A stretch of DNA of 64,000 nt from Mongoliibacter ruber. Its GTDB lineage: Bacteria; Bacteroidota; Bacteroidia; Cytophagales; Cyclobacteriaceae. The stretch is from the NCBI RefSeq assembly GCF_003003005.1, contig NZ_PVTR01000014.1, positions 42,969-106,968 on the forward strand, written 5' to 3'. The stretch's first letter is position 1. Every line of letters begins with the position of its first letter. This document shows, in pieces, positions 54,429 through 63,823 of the stretch. Below the pieces are notes generated by a model, which was not told the DNA's origin, ran no database searches, and was given only the letters and a program-made list of their open reading frames with translations. The position numbers and the translations under genes were made by a program.

Positions 54429-57400
54429 ATGCGTAGTAGTCTGCAAACAATAAGTCGGTTCTTATTATTACTTGGGTTTTTTCTGGGTTTTAATTTCTTG
54501 ACCTTTGGTCAATCCACTACTATTGGGCGGGAATTTTTTCTGGGTTTTATGGAAAATCACAGGACCGAGACCCCAGTTTTAAGGTTAGACAGGGCTTCAA
54601 TCATCATTTCGGCAGAGGAAGATGCTTCTGGAGTAATACAATATGAAAGCAATTCTATTCCATTTTCAGTCGAGGCAGGTAAACAGTTTGTCTATGAATT
54701 TCCTCAGGATGGCATAGATATCATTCACAGGAGTTCGAGGCAGATTGAAAATAAAGGTGTTAACATAGTCTCTGATGGAAATATTTCTGTACATGCTTTC
54801 AACTTCCGTGCAAGAAGTGCGGACGGGACAGTTGTTTTGCCACTACCTTCTTTGGGAAAAGATTATTATGTCACTGCTCATCATGAAAATTTCAATCCTG
54901 GAGTAATCCCAGGTGGTAATATCAATTTTGAAAGCACCCTTTTAGTCATTGCGGTAGAAGATGACACACGTGTTGAGATCAACATTACTGCCCAATCCAA
55001 TGACCCTGTACCCATTCCACAAGGCTCTACGATTTCAGTTGTTTTAAACAAAGGAGAAAGCTATCAGGTCAAATCGGTTGGTGACTTGACCGGCTCAAGG
55101 GTACGGGTAGTGAACAGTACGGGAGATGATTGTAAAAATATTGCTGTATTTGGGGGGAATAAAATGACATCAGTTGCCCGTGATTGTGATGGTTCGACAG
55201 GAGATCATTTGTTTCAACAGACCTATCCTACTTTTGCTTGGGGCAAAGAATATATTCATATACCATTAGCTGGGAGGACTTCGGGAGAGATGGTCAAAGT
55301 TTTGGCAGCTGAGAACAACACGCGTGTATTTGTCAATGGGCAACAGAGGGCAACGTTAAATGCAGGCAGACACATTTCCTTTTCATTTGACAGGGATGAG
55401 CTGGCCAATATTACGGGTGATAAACCTATTGCCGTAACTACTTTTTCAAAAAGTTATCAATGTAATGTGCAATCGGGAATTGGAGCAAGTGATGGTGATC
55501 CTACCATGATTACTTTAAGTCCCAACAACCAATTGATTAAGAGCACGGTATTTTCTGCCTTACAAGTAGAGGGTATAGTGAAGCATTTTGTAAACATCTT
55601 GGCCAAGACAGAAGATGCAGGACTTACAGTGCTTGATGGCCAAAATATAGGAGCTCAGTTTCAACCTGTCCCCGGTAATCCCACTTACTCTTATGCAAGG
55701 GTAGAAATCAGTGAGGGCAGTCATAGCCTGAGTAACCCTGAAGGCGTCATTGGCTATGTGTATGGATCAGGGTTTATAGAATCGTACGGCTATTCTGCAG
55801 GTGCAAGTATCAACAACTTAAATTTTGAAACTGAGGTAGCATATGAATTTGAAGTAGAAGGGGACAGGGTAGCATGTTTAGGAGAAGAAGCTGAATGGAC
55901 AGTTATTCCTCGTGACCCCAAATTTGTAATTTTTGAATGGCTATTCGAAAATGACGATGAAATCAAAGAAGGAGCAACGGTTGACCATATTTTTGATGAA
56001 CCTGGCACGTATCAGGTCACAATAGTAGCCATGACAGGGGATAGATCCTGCGATCAAATGGAAGAAGCTACTTTTGAAGTGAAAGTGGTCGAAAGCAAAG
56101 GAGAATTGGAAGGCCCGGAAAATGTATGTCCCAACATAGATGAGGCAATCTACACTTTTGAAAATCCGGAAAATACCAAGTCAGTTTTGTGGGAAGTTGT
56201 AGGGGGGCAGGTACTGGACGAGAATGACTTCAATATCCGCGTGCTTTGGGGTGATTTTGATCCTGATGCCAAGGTTGTGGCCATTCCTCTTACTGAGGAA
56301 GGCTGTCAAGGTGAAGCGCAGGTCATTGATGTTTTTATCAATGATGCTATTGTACCAGGAATGCCAAGGGGTATTGCTGAAGTATGTTTTGAGGATGGGT
56401 TAAGTAATTTTTATTCCATCAGAGATAAAATTCCTGACAGAAACTATACTTGGTATGTCACGGGTGGTACACTCCTATCAGATCCAGAAGGGGAAGAGGT
56501 AGAGGTTTTATGGCCGGGACCAGGTTCCAGTGGTGAAATATGGTACGAAGAATACAGTGCGATCAATCCATCATGTGGAGGAGAATCGAAAAGGCTTGTT
56601 GTAAATATCAATATGCCCTTGCAGGCAGAGATAGCTGAGTATTCAGATTTAGTTTGCCCTGGAGCCAATGCAGGAAAAATTGAAATGATGGCGAGCGGTG
56701 GGTCTGGGAATTACTCCTATCAATGGTCACATGATGAAAATCTGAGGGCCAATACCGCTGAAAATCTTCCTGCAGGTATTTATTCTGTGACCGTAAGCGA
56801 TGCCGGGGGGTGTGAGTTGTTTTTTGAAAACATACTGATTGAAGAAGCACCACCACTGGAATTGGTTGGAGAGATTTCAGTCACTGATGCTTTGTGTTTT
56901 GATGCGGAAGATGGAGTGGCTGGTTTTTCGCTTACGGGAGGTGTTGGCCCCTTTACAGTTAATAGGGAAGATGTTTTGGTGATGGGTTATGATATTCAAA
57001 TTTTTAATTTAGGAAGAGGAATTCACAGCATTGAGGTAATTGATGCGGGTGGTTGCATCTTGCCTTTAGAGTTTGAAGTCAGTTCTCCAGAACCACTTGC
57101 AGTTGAGTTTATTTTGGAAAATGTAGCCTGTCCTGGTAGTTCAAGTGGTTCCTTGCTAGCCATTCCTACAGGAGGCTTGGGGCCTTATGTGTATGTTTGG
57201 GAATTTGACAGCAGTTCTGGCCCTAGGTTGACAGGGCTTTCCAGAGGAGATTACCGATTGGAGATTACTGATGGAAATGGCTGTGAAGCGGATTTCACAG
57301 GTACAGTGGTTGAGAGTGCTCCGCAACTCCGTATGCCCACTGGTTTTGATCCAGAAGATGGTGTTTATGAAGGCGTGAGTAATTGTTCTGTGGAATTCAA

Positions 57401-57581
57401 CTTATGGGTTTATACGAAATGGGGAGAACTGATATATTCAGGAAATTCAGGTTGGGATGGCACCATCAAAGGACAAGAAGCGCCACTAGGTTCCTACACA
57501 TATATGGTAGAATATACTTTTACGATAAATGAAGTCCTCAAGACAGAAAGGAAAAGAGGAGTATTTACGCTTTTGAGGTAG
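54429..57581 (+). CDS. paralogous T9SS type-B secreted protein
   Basis: A 1050-residue paralogue of the preceding gene with the same architecture: signal peptide (FLLLLGFFLGFNFLTFGQ), IgGFc-binding-like domain (IGREFFLGFMENHR; FNFRARSADGTVVLPLPSLG; NIAVFGGNKMTSVA), PKD (FEWLFENDDEIKEG), Ig-like strands, three SprB repeats (LPAGIYSVTVSDAGGCELFF is typical), and type-B CTD (WVYTKWGELIYSGNSGWDGT ... GVFTLLR). Here too the classical NGDG segment is absent (PTGFDPEDGVYEGVSN). Sequence differs throughout, so the duplication is old. The gap to the first gene is 131 bases with no clear terminator, so they may be co-transcribed. Confidence 0.88.
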   Translation: MRSSLQTISRFLLLLGFFLGFNFLTFGQSTTIGREFFLGFMENHRTETPVLRLDRASIIISAEEDASGVIQYESNSIPFSVEAGKQFVYEFPQDGIDIIHRSSRQIENKGVNIVSDGNISVHAFNFRARSADGTVVLPLPSLGKDYYVTAHHENFNPGVIPGGNINFESTLLVIAVEDDTRVEINITAQSNDPVPIPQGSTISVVLNKGESYQVKSVGDLTGSRVRVVNSTGDDCKNIAVFGGNKMTSVARDCDGSTGDHLFQQTYPTFAWGKEYIHIPLAGRTSGEMVKVLAAENNTRVFVNGQQRATLNAGRHISFSFDRDELANITGDKPIAVTTFSKSYQCNVQSGIGASDGDPTMITLSPNNQLIKSTVFSALQVEGIVKHFVNILAKTEDAGLTVLDGQNIGAQFQPVPGNPTYSYARVEISEGSHSLSNPEGVIGYVYGSGFIESYGYSAGASINNLNFETEVAYEFEVEGDRVACLGEEAEWTVIPRDPKFVIFEWLFENDDEIKEGATVDHIFDEPGTYQVTIVAMTGDRSCDQMEEATFEVKVVESKGELEGPENVCPNIDEAIYTFENPENTKSVLWEVVGGQVLDENDFNIRVLWGDFDPDAKVVAIPLTEEGCQGEAQVIDVFINDAIVPGMPRGIAEVCFEDGLSNFYSIRDKIPDRNYTWYVTGGTLLSDPEGEEVEVLWPGPGSSGEIWYEEYSAINPSCGGESKRLVVNINMPLQAEIAEYSDLVCPGANAGKIEMMASGGSGNYSYQWSHDENLRANTAENLPAGIYSVTVSDAGGCELFFENILIEEAPPLELVGEISVTDALCFDAEDGVAGFSLTGGVGPFTVNREDVLVMGYDIQIFNLGRGIHSIEVIDAGGCILPLEFEVSSPEPLAVEFILENVACPGSSSGSLLAIPTGGLGPYVYVWEFDSSSGPRLTGLSRGDYRLEITDGNGCEADFTGTVVESAPQLRMPTGFDPEDGVYEGVSNCSVEFNLWVYTKWGELIYSGNSGWDGTIKGQEAPLGSYTYMVEYTFTINEVLKTERKRGVFTLLR

Positions 57582-58849
57582 GGAAGAAGGATGAGGGATA
57601 AAAAAGGATGAAGGATGAGGGATGAAGGAGGAGCGACACTATCGGGGTAGAAGCGAGATGCGAGAAGCTGCAGATTTACGAAATACGAAGGACGATTTAC
57701 GAGGCTATTTTCTATTCATTACGCCAATTCAATTCAAATAAGTGAGAGACTAGAAACAAGTACAAGAAAAAAATAATAACCCTGAAAGGGTTGAACCTTG
57801 AATAGCCCCGTGTGAAACGCGGGGATATGAAAGATAAAATCAGAGAAGCCTACCCTGAAAGGGTTGAATAATTTGGATAATTTGCAATAAAAGTGTCAAG
57901 AAAATTCAGGACGTGACAGAATCAAGACAGGACCAAATGCCATAGGCATGACAGATATAATAGCCCGGCAATTTATTGCCGGGTTTAAATATTAAGTGTG
58001 AGTTTTCAAAGTACCGTAGGTACGGACGATATTCAAAACAAATATAAAAGTGTCAAGTAATTTTAGGACGTGACAAAAGGTTGGTGGTCTGTGACTCTAG
58101 ATTTTAGATTTTAGAATTGGGGTCGAGTCTGTTCGAAGGTTTAAGAAAGGATAAAAAGGTTGAAGGTCTATTGATTTAAGAATTATGAATTACGAGGCTT
58201 TTTACGGAAGCGAGGCTAGATGGACTTGCAAACATTGAATTTGAAATAATATCGAATGATGAATGATAAAGTAAAAAGGTTGGTGGTCTGTGGGGGGTAT
58301 TCTTTTAATTTACGAATTACGATAAACCAATGCCGTAGGATTTCCTGCCGAAGGCATGACATGATCGAAATAATAGCCCGGTAATTTATTGCTGGGATCA
58401 ATGGTTAAGAGTTGGTTTTAAAGTGCCATTAGAGACAAGAAACAAAAATTAAGATGGGTTGATGTTGACCTTTGGGGTTTCCAAAACCCCGAAGGTCTGG
58501 ATGGAGGAAAAGGGTGATGAAGAATCATTTATGATTTACCGAACAAAAAATGTGTGGCGAAATCCCCTACACCCACAATCCACCCAACTTTTAACATTTT
58601 TAACCCCCCGACGAATGTCGGGGCAAGTTTTAAAATTTTTGGCTGTTCACAGCCATAAGAAGTCTGATTAAGTGATATCAGTGGTTATTTTTTTGATCTA
58701 TTAAGGAATATCTGAGACCCCAAAGGGGTCAAATGTTTATAGCCTCGGGTTGCAACCCAAGGATTATGGTTGATAATTTGGTTTTGGTTTTAGGCCGGTT
58801 ACTGCTTGCTATTGAACAAAGCTTTTCGCCAAAAACGGGGTTGGAATAT
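57582..58849. repeat. non-coding hairpin mosaic, region II
   Basis: About 1.25 kb without a credible gene, made of the same modules as 34242-35850: GGATGAGGGATGAAGG runs, CCCTGAAAGGG (57780 and 57853), CCCCGTGTGAAACGCGGGG (57808-57826), CCCGGCAATTTATTGCCGGG (57964-57983), GTACCGTAGGTAC (58010-58022), GACCCCAAAGGGGTC, TAGCCTCGGGTTGCAACCC and TTGCTATTGAACAAAGC. The block about 58320-58844 matches 34835-35367 in module order. It ends at the terminator beginning at 58850. Confidence 0.75.
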
Positions 58850-58888
58850 AAAGACCTGCCAGTACAGCTGGCAGGTCTTTTTCTTTTT
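58850..58888 (+). terminator. strong rho-independent terminator
   Basis: AAAGACCTGCCAG pairs with CTGGCAGGTCTTT across a five-base loop and is followed by TTCTTTTTTT. It borders the left MITE-like repeat and would isolate the glycan segment from readthrough. Confidence 0.85.
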
Positions 58889-58889
58889 T

Positions 58890-59040
58890 TATGTATATCC
58901 GCTTTCATACCAGTAGAATCTAAATAATAGAATTAACCTGTGATTTCGAACCAATAGAATAAATATCCAGTATCTATTAGTATCAGTTTGCCAAAAAACA
59001 ATCGTTTAATTGATTAGTGGCATGATTGCGGATAATCATA
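58890..59040 (+). mobile_element. MITE-like repeat, left copy (151 bp)
   Basis: A 151-base element with imperfect terminal inverted repeats: left TATGTATATCCGCTTTCATA and, read inward from the right end, TATGATTATCCGCAATCATG. It has no coding capacity. An inverted copy lies at 63034-63185 (about ten differences in 150 positions by eye) and a partial copy at 5994-6115. It could be a transposase-dependent miniature element; no matching transposase is in the window. Confidence 0.75.
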
Positions 59041-59051
59041 TTTTTTTAGAA

Positions 59052-59984
59052 TCAAATCACGGTCTCAAAATAAGCAATGGTTTTTTTCAAACCCTCTTCC
59101 AATGGCACCTTTGGTTCCCATCCCAATTCATTTTTCGCCATATCTATAATAGGTTTTCTCTGCAATGGATCGTCCTGGGGAAGTGGTTGGAAAACCAGTT
59201 TACTTTTACTTCCTGTCAAATCGATGATTTTTTCAGCAAGTTCCAACATGGTAAATTCACCAGGGTTGCCAATGTTAACAGGGCCTGTAAAGGAATCTCT
59301 ACTGTTCATCAACCGGTACATGCCATCAATCAAGTCATCCACATAGCAAAAGCTCCTGGTTTGCTTTCCATTCCCATAGATAGTGATATCTTTTCCTTTC
59401 AATGCCTGAACAATAAAATTACTCACCACACGACCATCATTCTGATTCATTCTTGGTCCGTAGGTGTTGAAAATCCTCATAACCTTGATTTTGACATCAT
59501 GTTGTCTATGGTAATCAAAAAATAAAGTTTCTGCACATCTTTTTCCTTCATCATAGCAAGCTCTTGGACCAATTGGGTTGACATTGCCCCTGTAGGATTC
59601 TGGTTGAGGGTGGATTTCTGGGTCTCCATAAACTTCAGAAGTAGAAGCCTGAAGGATTTTAATCTTTAATCTTTTTGCCAGCCCCAACATGTTAATGGCT
59701 CCGATTACGGAAGTTTTGGTGGTCTGTACAGGATCAAATTGATAATGTACAGGGCTGGCAGGACAGGCAAGATTATAAATCTCATCTACCTCTACATAAG
59801 TAGGGAAGGTGACATCATGTCTTATAAGTTCAAAATTTTTATGATCCAGTAAATGGTGGATATTCATCCTACTGCCAGTAAAAAAATTATCCATGCATAA
59901 AACCTCATTTCCTTCGGCAATCAATCTGTCAGATAAGTGGCTTCCCAAAAATCCACCTCCACCGGTAATCAAAATTCTTTTCAT
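59052..59984 (-). CDS. UDP-glucuronate decarboxylase (UXS)-like SDR
   Basis: A 310-residue extended SDR enzyme. NAD-binding [34 protein letters not shown]; the YxxxK active site in [11 protein letters not shown]; and [20 protein letters not shown]. The RACYDEGKR context is typical of UXS enzymes, which convert UDP-glucuronate to UDP-xylose. Activity as a related dTDP-glucose 4,6-dehydratase-like enzyme is less likely. It is divergent from galE and begins next to the left MITE copy. Confidence 0.85.
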   Translation of the reverse strand: MKRILITGGGGFLGSHLSDRLIAEGNEVLCMDNFFTGSRMNIHHLLDHKNFELIRHDVTFPTYVEVDEIYNLACPASPVHYQFDPVQTTKTSVIGAINMLGLAKRLKIKILQASTSEVYGDPEIHPQPESYRGNVNPIGPRACYDEGKRCAETLFFDYHRQHDVKIKVMRIFNTYGPRMNQNDGRVVSNFIVQALKGKDITIYGNGKQTRSFCYVDDLIDGMYRLMNSRDSFTGPVNIGNPGEFTMLELAEKIIDLTGSKSKLVFQPLPQDDPLQRKPIIDMAKNELGWEPKVPLEEGLKKTIAYFETVI

Positions 59985-60353
59985 AAAAAGAGTAACGTTA
60001 TATTCAGCTACGAAATAAATTAAATATTTTTTAATAATAGGGGCTTTTTCAAAAAAATGATAATGAAAATTGTTTAGTTCTCAGAACATCCTCTTCTTTC
60101 ATTTTCACCAAATCTTAATATTTAATCAAGATCCATGTTTGTTAGACTTGAACCTGTTATTATTGTATATCTAAATCCTCGATTTTACCAGATTGAAGGC
60201 AGTTTTAAAATTGAATATTGACTTCCCAGTTTATTCATGTTCATTTATTATTTCGTAGTTGTTAAGCTTAAATAGTAAAGATTGAAACTGAATTACCAAT
60301 GGTATTATGTAGGGGATTAAATTGATTGTTTTTAAAGTTTACCAATACAATAC
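59985..60353. other. divergent promoter region of the UXS and galE genes
   Basis: A 369-base AT-rich gap without a gene. It should hold both divergent promoters, but I saw no exact TAnnTTTG box with a TTG partner. Confidence 0.35.
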
Positions 60354-61373
60354 ATGAAAAACATTTTGATAACTGGTGGAGCAGGATATATTGGCTCTCA
60401 CACCGCAGTTGAACTTGTCAAAGCGGGTTTTGAACCCATTATCCTTGATAATTTTTCCAATTCTGAAAAATCCGTTTTAGACGGTCTCAAGCAAATCTTG
60501 GGAAGAGAACTTATCTGTTATGATGAAGATTGCAATGATAGGGGTGCTGTAGCAAAGATTTTTGAAAAACATCAACTGTCAGGAGTCATTCATTTTGCTG
60601 CTTATAAAGCGGTGGGGGAAAGTACTCAAGTACCCTTGAATTATTATAGAAATAATGTTGATTCGCTTCTTGTGATTTTAGATTGCATGGCCAAATATGG
60701 TGTCAAGGATTTGGTTTTTTCTTCCTCATGTACAGTGTATGGACAGCCGGATACTTTGCCAGTGACAGAAAATACCCCTAGGAAAGAAGCTGAAAGCCCA
60801 TATGGAAACACCAAGAAAATATGTGAAGACATCCTAAGGGATTATGTGAAAAGCGGTGCTGATACCAGGATTATATCTTTGAGGTATTTCAATCCTGTAG
60901 GCGCACATCCAACCTCAGCTATTGGAGAACTTCCACTTGGGACGCCAAATAACCTTGTCCCATTTATTACACAGACTGCGGCAGGTATCAGGGAAAAACT
61001 CACTGTATTCGGTGATGATTATGACACCGCTGATGGCAGTTGCGTAAGGGATTACATTCACGTAGTTGACCTGGCTGATGCCCATGTCAAATCCCTGGCA
61101 TTTTTAGCTCAAAAAGCTGGAAACCTCTATGACATTTTCAATGTGGGTACAGGTAAGGGCAACACCGTTTTAGAAGTGATCAATACTTTTGAACAGGTTG
61201 CCGGCAAGAAACTCAATTACACCATAGGCAAAAGACGACCTGGGGATGTAGAAAAGGTCTGGGCTGACACCGGCAAAATCACTGAGGTTTTGGGATGGCA
61301 GCCACAATTTACCCTTGAAGATTCTCTTAGGGACTCGTGGAACTGGCAACTGAAGCTGGTGGAGAAGGGATAA
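60354..61373 (+). CDS. galE: UDP-glucose 4-epimerase
   Basis: A 339-residue extended SDR. NILITGGAGYIGSHTAVELV binds NAD; SSCTVYGQPD holds the active-site Ser/Thr, and SPYGNTKKICEDILRD the YxxxK; RYFNPVGAHPTSAIGELPLG is the GalE-specific C-terminal signature. It interconverts UDP-glucose and UDP-galactose. Its last 47 bases overlap the convergent 3' end of the GH99-like gene. Confidence 0.95.
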   Translation: MKNILITGGAGYIGSHTAVELVKAGFEPIILDNFSNSEKSVLDGLKQILGRELICYDEDCNDRGAVAKIFEKHQLSGVIHFAAYKAVGESTQVPLNYYRNNVDSLLVILDCMAKYGVKDLVFSSSCTVYGQPDTLPVTENTPRKEAESPYGNTKKICEDILRDYVKSGADTRIISLRYFNPVGAHPTSAIGELPLGTPNNLVPFITQTAAGIREKLTVFGDDYDTADGSCVRDYIHVVDLADAHVKSLAFLAQKAGNLYDIFNVGTGKGNTVLEVINTFEQVAGKKLNYTIGKRRPGDVEKVWADTGKITEVLGWQPQFTLEDSLRDSWNWQLKLVEKG

Positions 61374-62997
61374 ACCCTGTCCTTCTATCCATAAAAACTT
61401 CCTTGACGGCTTCGAGGTAGTCAAAGCCATGACCTTCCGTAGGTTCAATATAATTTCCTTCCAAATATTCATTCCAGCAACAAATCATTATTGTGTTTCC
61501 GTTGCTGGAATGATATTTTTCAGACTGTTTTTTTGCTTCTTCCAATTTGGCTTTAAAGGTTGATTTATTGCTGTGCACCCTGTCTTTGATAGGTTCACTT
61601 GGAAATCCAGTCTGCTGGGGCCAAGTGCCGCCCGCAGGCCTCATATCCCAACCCATGGCTACCGGAACCTGGTATTCAAATTCCTTATCATTCTTGAAAA
61701 ATTCACTCCATTCCTGCCAGTGACTACGATAGGTTTTCCGCATATCTGCATAACTTTTATTGTCCTGACGGTAATGATTGTGGTATACATAGCCTGTCAA
61801 CCCTTCAAAACCCATGCCTTTGAGCCTAGGTACATAATCTTGAAATAGTATCCTGTCTGTATAGCGACCCCCTCTCCAAGGTTCACTTGGGTTATTGGCT
61901 TGCCACCTGGTAGGCATTCCATACATCCGTTCATTTGGCATCATGGCTCCGGAGGCTACAGCGATAAATTTGATACCGTTCAAACCGTTTTTTCTGGCAA
62001 GAGCCTTAGAACGGTCAAGCAGTTCTTTCATGGTGATACCATAGAAAGATGCCCTTGATTCCGTGTCCTGCGGAAAATAGAAATACACAATAGGACGACC
62101 ATCGTCAGACTTCAAATAGTCTTTCCTTTTGAAATACTTGTCTATCCAAAGCTGGGTGATTTTATCATGGACCTGCAAGTAAAGTGCTTTGTCGGGTTTT
62201 TCTCCTTCGTAATTTCTTCCTGCTGACATACTTTCCGGGGAACCCACATCCAGCCAAGCTCTCCAGCGTTCATCAGAGTCGTCACACCAATTGATTGCCC
62301 ATTTCATTTGCTCAGCTGCGGGCAATTTTAAATTTTCGCTGAGTAATACCTCTAATTGCTCATTCCATTCCTCTAGTCCCGGAACAGCTACTCTTCCATC
62401 CCTGTTGGGGTCTATTTTCCAGCCTTCAGGATAGTAGATTTTGGACTGAGGACCAAAGTACAAGTGATAATAATAATGTCTTCCAAAAAACCAGTTAAAG
62501 GCAAAAAAGTCAATGCCATTGCTCTTCATATACTGCAACTGTTTGCGGGCTACTGCAGGATCATCCCTTTTGTAGAATCCTTTCAATTCCGCAATTGGTT
62601 TCCTATTCAAATAAGGTCCTTCATATGGAAACTGTCTGTTGTAAATACGTCCTTTTGGTCCCCAGGTAGCGGTATTTTGTAAACTTGCACAATCTCCTCT
62701 TCCTGTAAGACAAGACCAAAAGCTATCACGGTCTTGATTTGGATCCGCGGAAGTACTCCAAGAAGGCATAAAATACACACCAATCATTTGTTTGGATTCA
62801 TTTTCAAGTCCCTCAGAAGTTCTCATTTGATCAGAAGAACTCGGTTCAACTGAGTTTTCTTGAAAAATTTCTGATTCTGAGGAAATATCAGTTTGAGAGG
62901 TGTTGTCTTCTCCCTCATCGTTTGAGTTTTGCTCACAGCCCTCCGGATCGGTAACCAAAATCCCAAAAATCAATAAGTAAGGCCAAAATATTTTCAT
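61327..62997 (-). CDS. GH99-like (WbsX-type) glycan protein, probable lipoprotein
   Basis: A 556-residue protein of the WbsX/glycoside-hydrolase-99-like family: MIGVYFMPSWSTSADP opens the domain, QYMKSNGIDFFAFNWFFG and AINWCDDSDERWRAW follow, and MICCWNEYLEGNYIEPTEG closes it. The N-terminus has a signal region ending PEGCEQNS (an imperfect lipobox) and an acidic/Ser-rich linker (about 20-70), so it is probably surface-exposed. Relatives process mannan or are found in glycan operons; the substrate is unknown. It converges with galE over a 47-base overlap and ends upstream of the right MITE copy. Confidence 0.8.
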   Translation of the reverse strand: MKIFWPYLLIFGILVTDPEGCEQNSNDEGEDNTSQTDISSESEIFQENSVEPSSSDQMRTSEGLENESKQMIGVYFMPSWSTSADPNQDRDSFWSCLTGRGDCASLQNTATWGPKGRIYNRQFPYEGPYLNRKPIAELKGFYKRDDPAVARKQLQYMKSNGIDFFAFNWFFGRHYYYHLYFGPQSKIYYPEGWKIDPNRDGRVAVPGLEEWNEQLEVLLSENLKLPAAEQMKWAINWCDDSDERWRAWLDVGSPESMSAGRNYEGEKPDKALYLQVHDKITQLWIDKYFKRKDYLKSDDGRPIVYFYFPQDTESRASFYGITMKELLDRSKALARKNGLNGIKFIAVASGAMMPNERMYGMPTRWQANNPSEPWRGGRYTDRILFQDYVPRLKGMGFEGLTGYVYHNHYRQDNKSYADMRKTYRSHWQEWSEFFKNDKEFEYQVPVAMGWDMRPAGGTWPQQTGFPSEPIKDRVHSNKSTFKAKLEEAKKQSEKYHSSNGNTIMICCWNEYLEGNYIEPTEGHGFDYLEAVKEVFMDRRTGFIPSPPASVASSTSP

Positions 62998-63033
62998 GCT
63001 GTACGGGGTAGGTTAGTAAATGGGGTAAATTAT

Positions 63034-63185
63034 TATGATTATCCGCAATCATGCCAATAATCAATTAAACGAGGGTTTATTGGCAAACGGATACTAATAG
63101 ATATTGGATATTTATTGAAATTGGTTCGAAATCACAGGTTAATTCAATTATTTAGATTCTACTGGTATGAAAGCGGATATACATA
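63034..63185 (-). mobile_element. MITE-like repeat, right inverted copy
   Basis: About 152 bases that are the reverse complement of 58890-59040 with about ten differences, including both terminal inverted repeats (TATGATTATCCGC at the left, GCGGATATACATA at the right). Beyond the ends the flanking bases are AT-rich; no clear target-site duplication was seen. Confidence 0.75.
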
Positions 63186-63524
63186 AATTATAATGTATAT
63201 ACGGAATGATACCAGTAATTTAAGAAGAGAGTTTTCTTTGATTCATTACGATATTAATTGATTTTAGATATTGATCTAAATCAAACATTAATACTAGATT
63301 TATAATCTATTGGCAAAGTAGCCTATAATCATAAAATCATTCAAGATAAAGAAAACACAAAGTTTTCTCAAACTTTGTACATTAATTTCATTGATTAAAT
63401 TGTAATTATAAAATTAATTTATTTCGTTATTCAATTTTTTTTTACAAAATCTATTCTTTATTTAAAACTGTATATTTTTATTCTACTTTTAATCAGGGAT
63501 ATTTCAATCCCTAATTTTGCAACA

Positions 63525-63590
63525 ATGAAAGTTGAAATTAAGGTAAATACATGTTCAGGAGAAACATTAGTACTTTGGGGGATAATTTAG
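63525..63590 (+). CDS. possible 21-residue peptide
   Basis: A clean 22-codon frame (MKVEIKVNTCSGETLVLWGI I) placed six bases downstream of a TAATTTTG promoter-like box. Length and lack of homology leave it uncertain. It may be a leader for the frame at 63610 or have no function. Confidence 0.2.
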   Translation: MKVEIKVNTCSGETLVLWGII

Positions 63591-63609
63591 AATTAAAAAA
63601 AGAAAATTT

Positions 63610-63813
63610 ATGTTAAAAACAGTTTTTTATCTATTAATTATCTTATCTGTTTTAGTATTTATTGGGATGTTGATTTTAATAATCTCTAAAGAAGCAATAA
63701 AGTCTTGGGAATATTTAAAAGGGAAATCCAAAAAAATAAATCTAAAAGGCAGACTACTAGATCTTAAAAAAACCGTACTGAAATTATTTCCAGCACGGTT
63801 TTTAAAGTTATGA
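63610..63813 (+). CDS. possible small single-span membrane protein
   Basis: A 67-residue frame with one strong hydrophobic helix (VFYLLIILSVLVFIGMLILI) and a basic tail (KGKSKKINLKGRLLDLKK). Its last 16 codons run through the hairpin that is the terminator of the opposite transketolase gene, which weakens the case for a real gene. If real it is a tiny membrane protein of unknown function. Confidence 0.35.
   Translation: MLKTVFYLLIILSVLVFIGMLILIISKEAIKSWEYLKGKSKKINLKGRLLDLKKTVLKLFPARFLKL
63766..63803 (-). terminator. terminator of the transketolase gene
   Basis: AAAAACCGT(A)CTG pairs with CAG(C)ACGGTTTTT across a short loop, with a T run on the minus strand. It lies about 20 bases beyond the transketolase stop. 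Confidence 0.75.
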
Positions 63814-63823
63814 GCATTAAGTA

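Larger units (their letters stand above)
62998..63609. other. intergenic region with MITE copy and a promoter-like box
   Basis: It contains the right MITE-like repeat (63034-63185), then very AT-rich DNA. TAATTTTG (63512-63519) is a TAnnTTTG match followed five bases later by a 21-codon frame at 63525. No protein-coding gene of ordinary size is present. Confidence 0.45.

Noticed and set aside
58459..58671. 70-residue frame inside hairpin region II
   Set aside because: It is a translation of the repeat, with no continuation in the related block at 35.0 kb.
59010..59525. 171-residue plus-strand frame over the UXS gene
   Set aside because: Antisense to a clear SDR gene and partly inside the MITE copy, so it is not credible.
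58890..63185. Target-site duplication at the MITE ends
   Set aside because: The flanking bases are AT-rich and no convincing identical short direct repeats could be seen.
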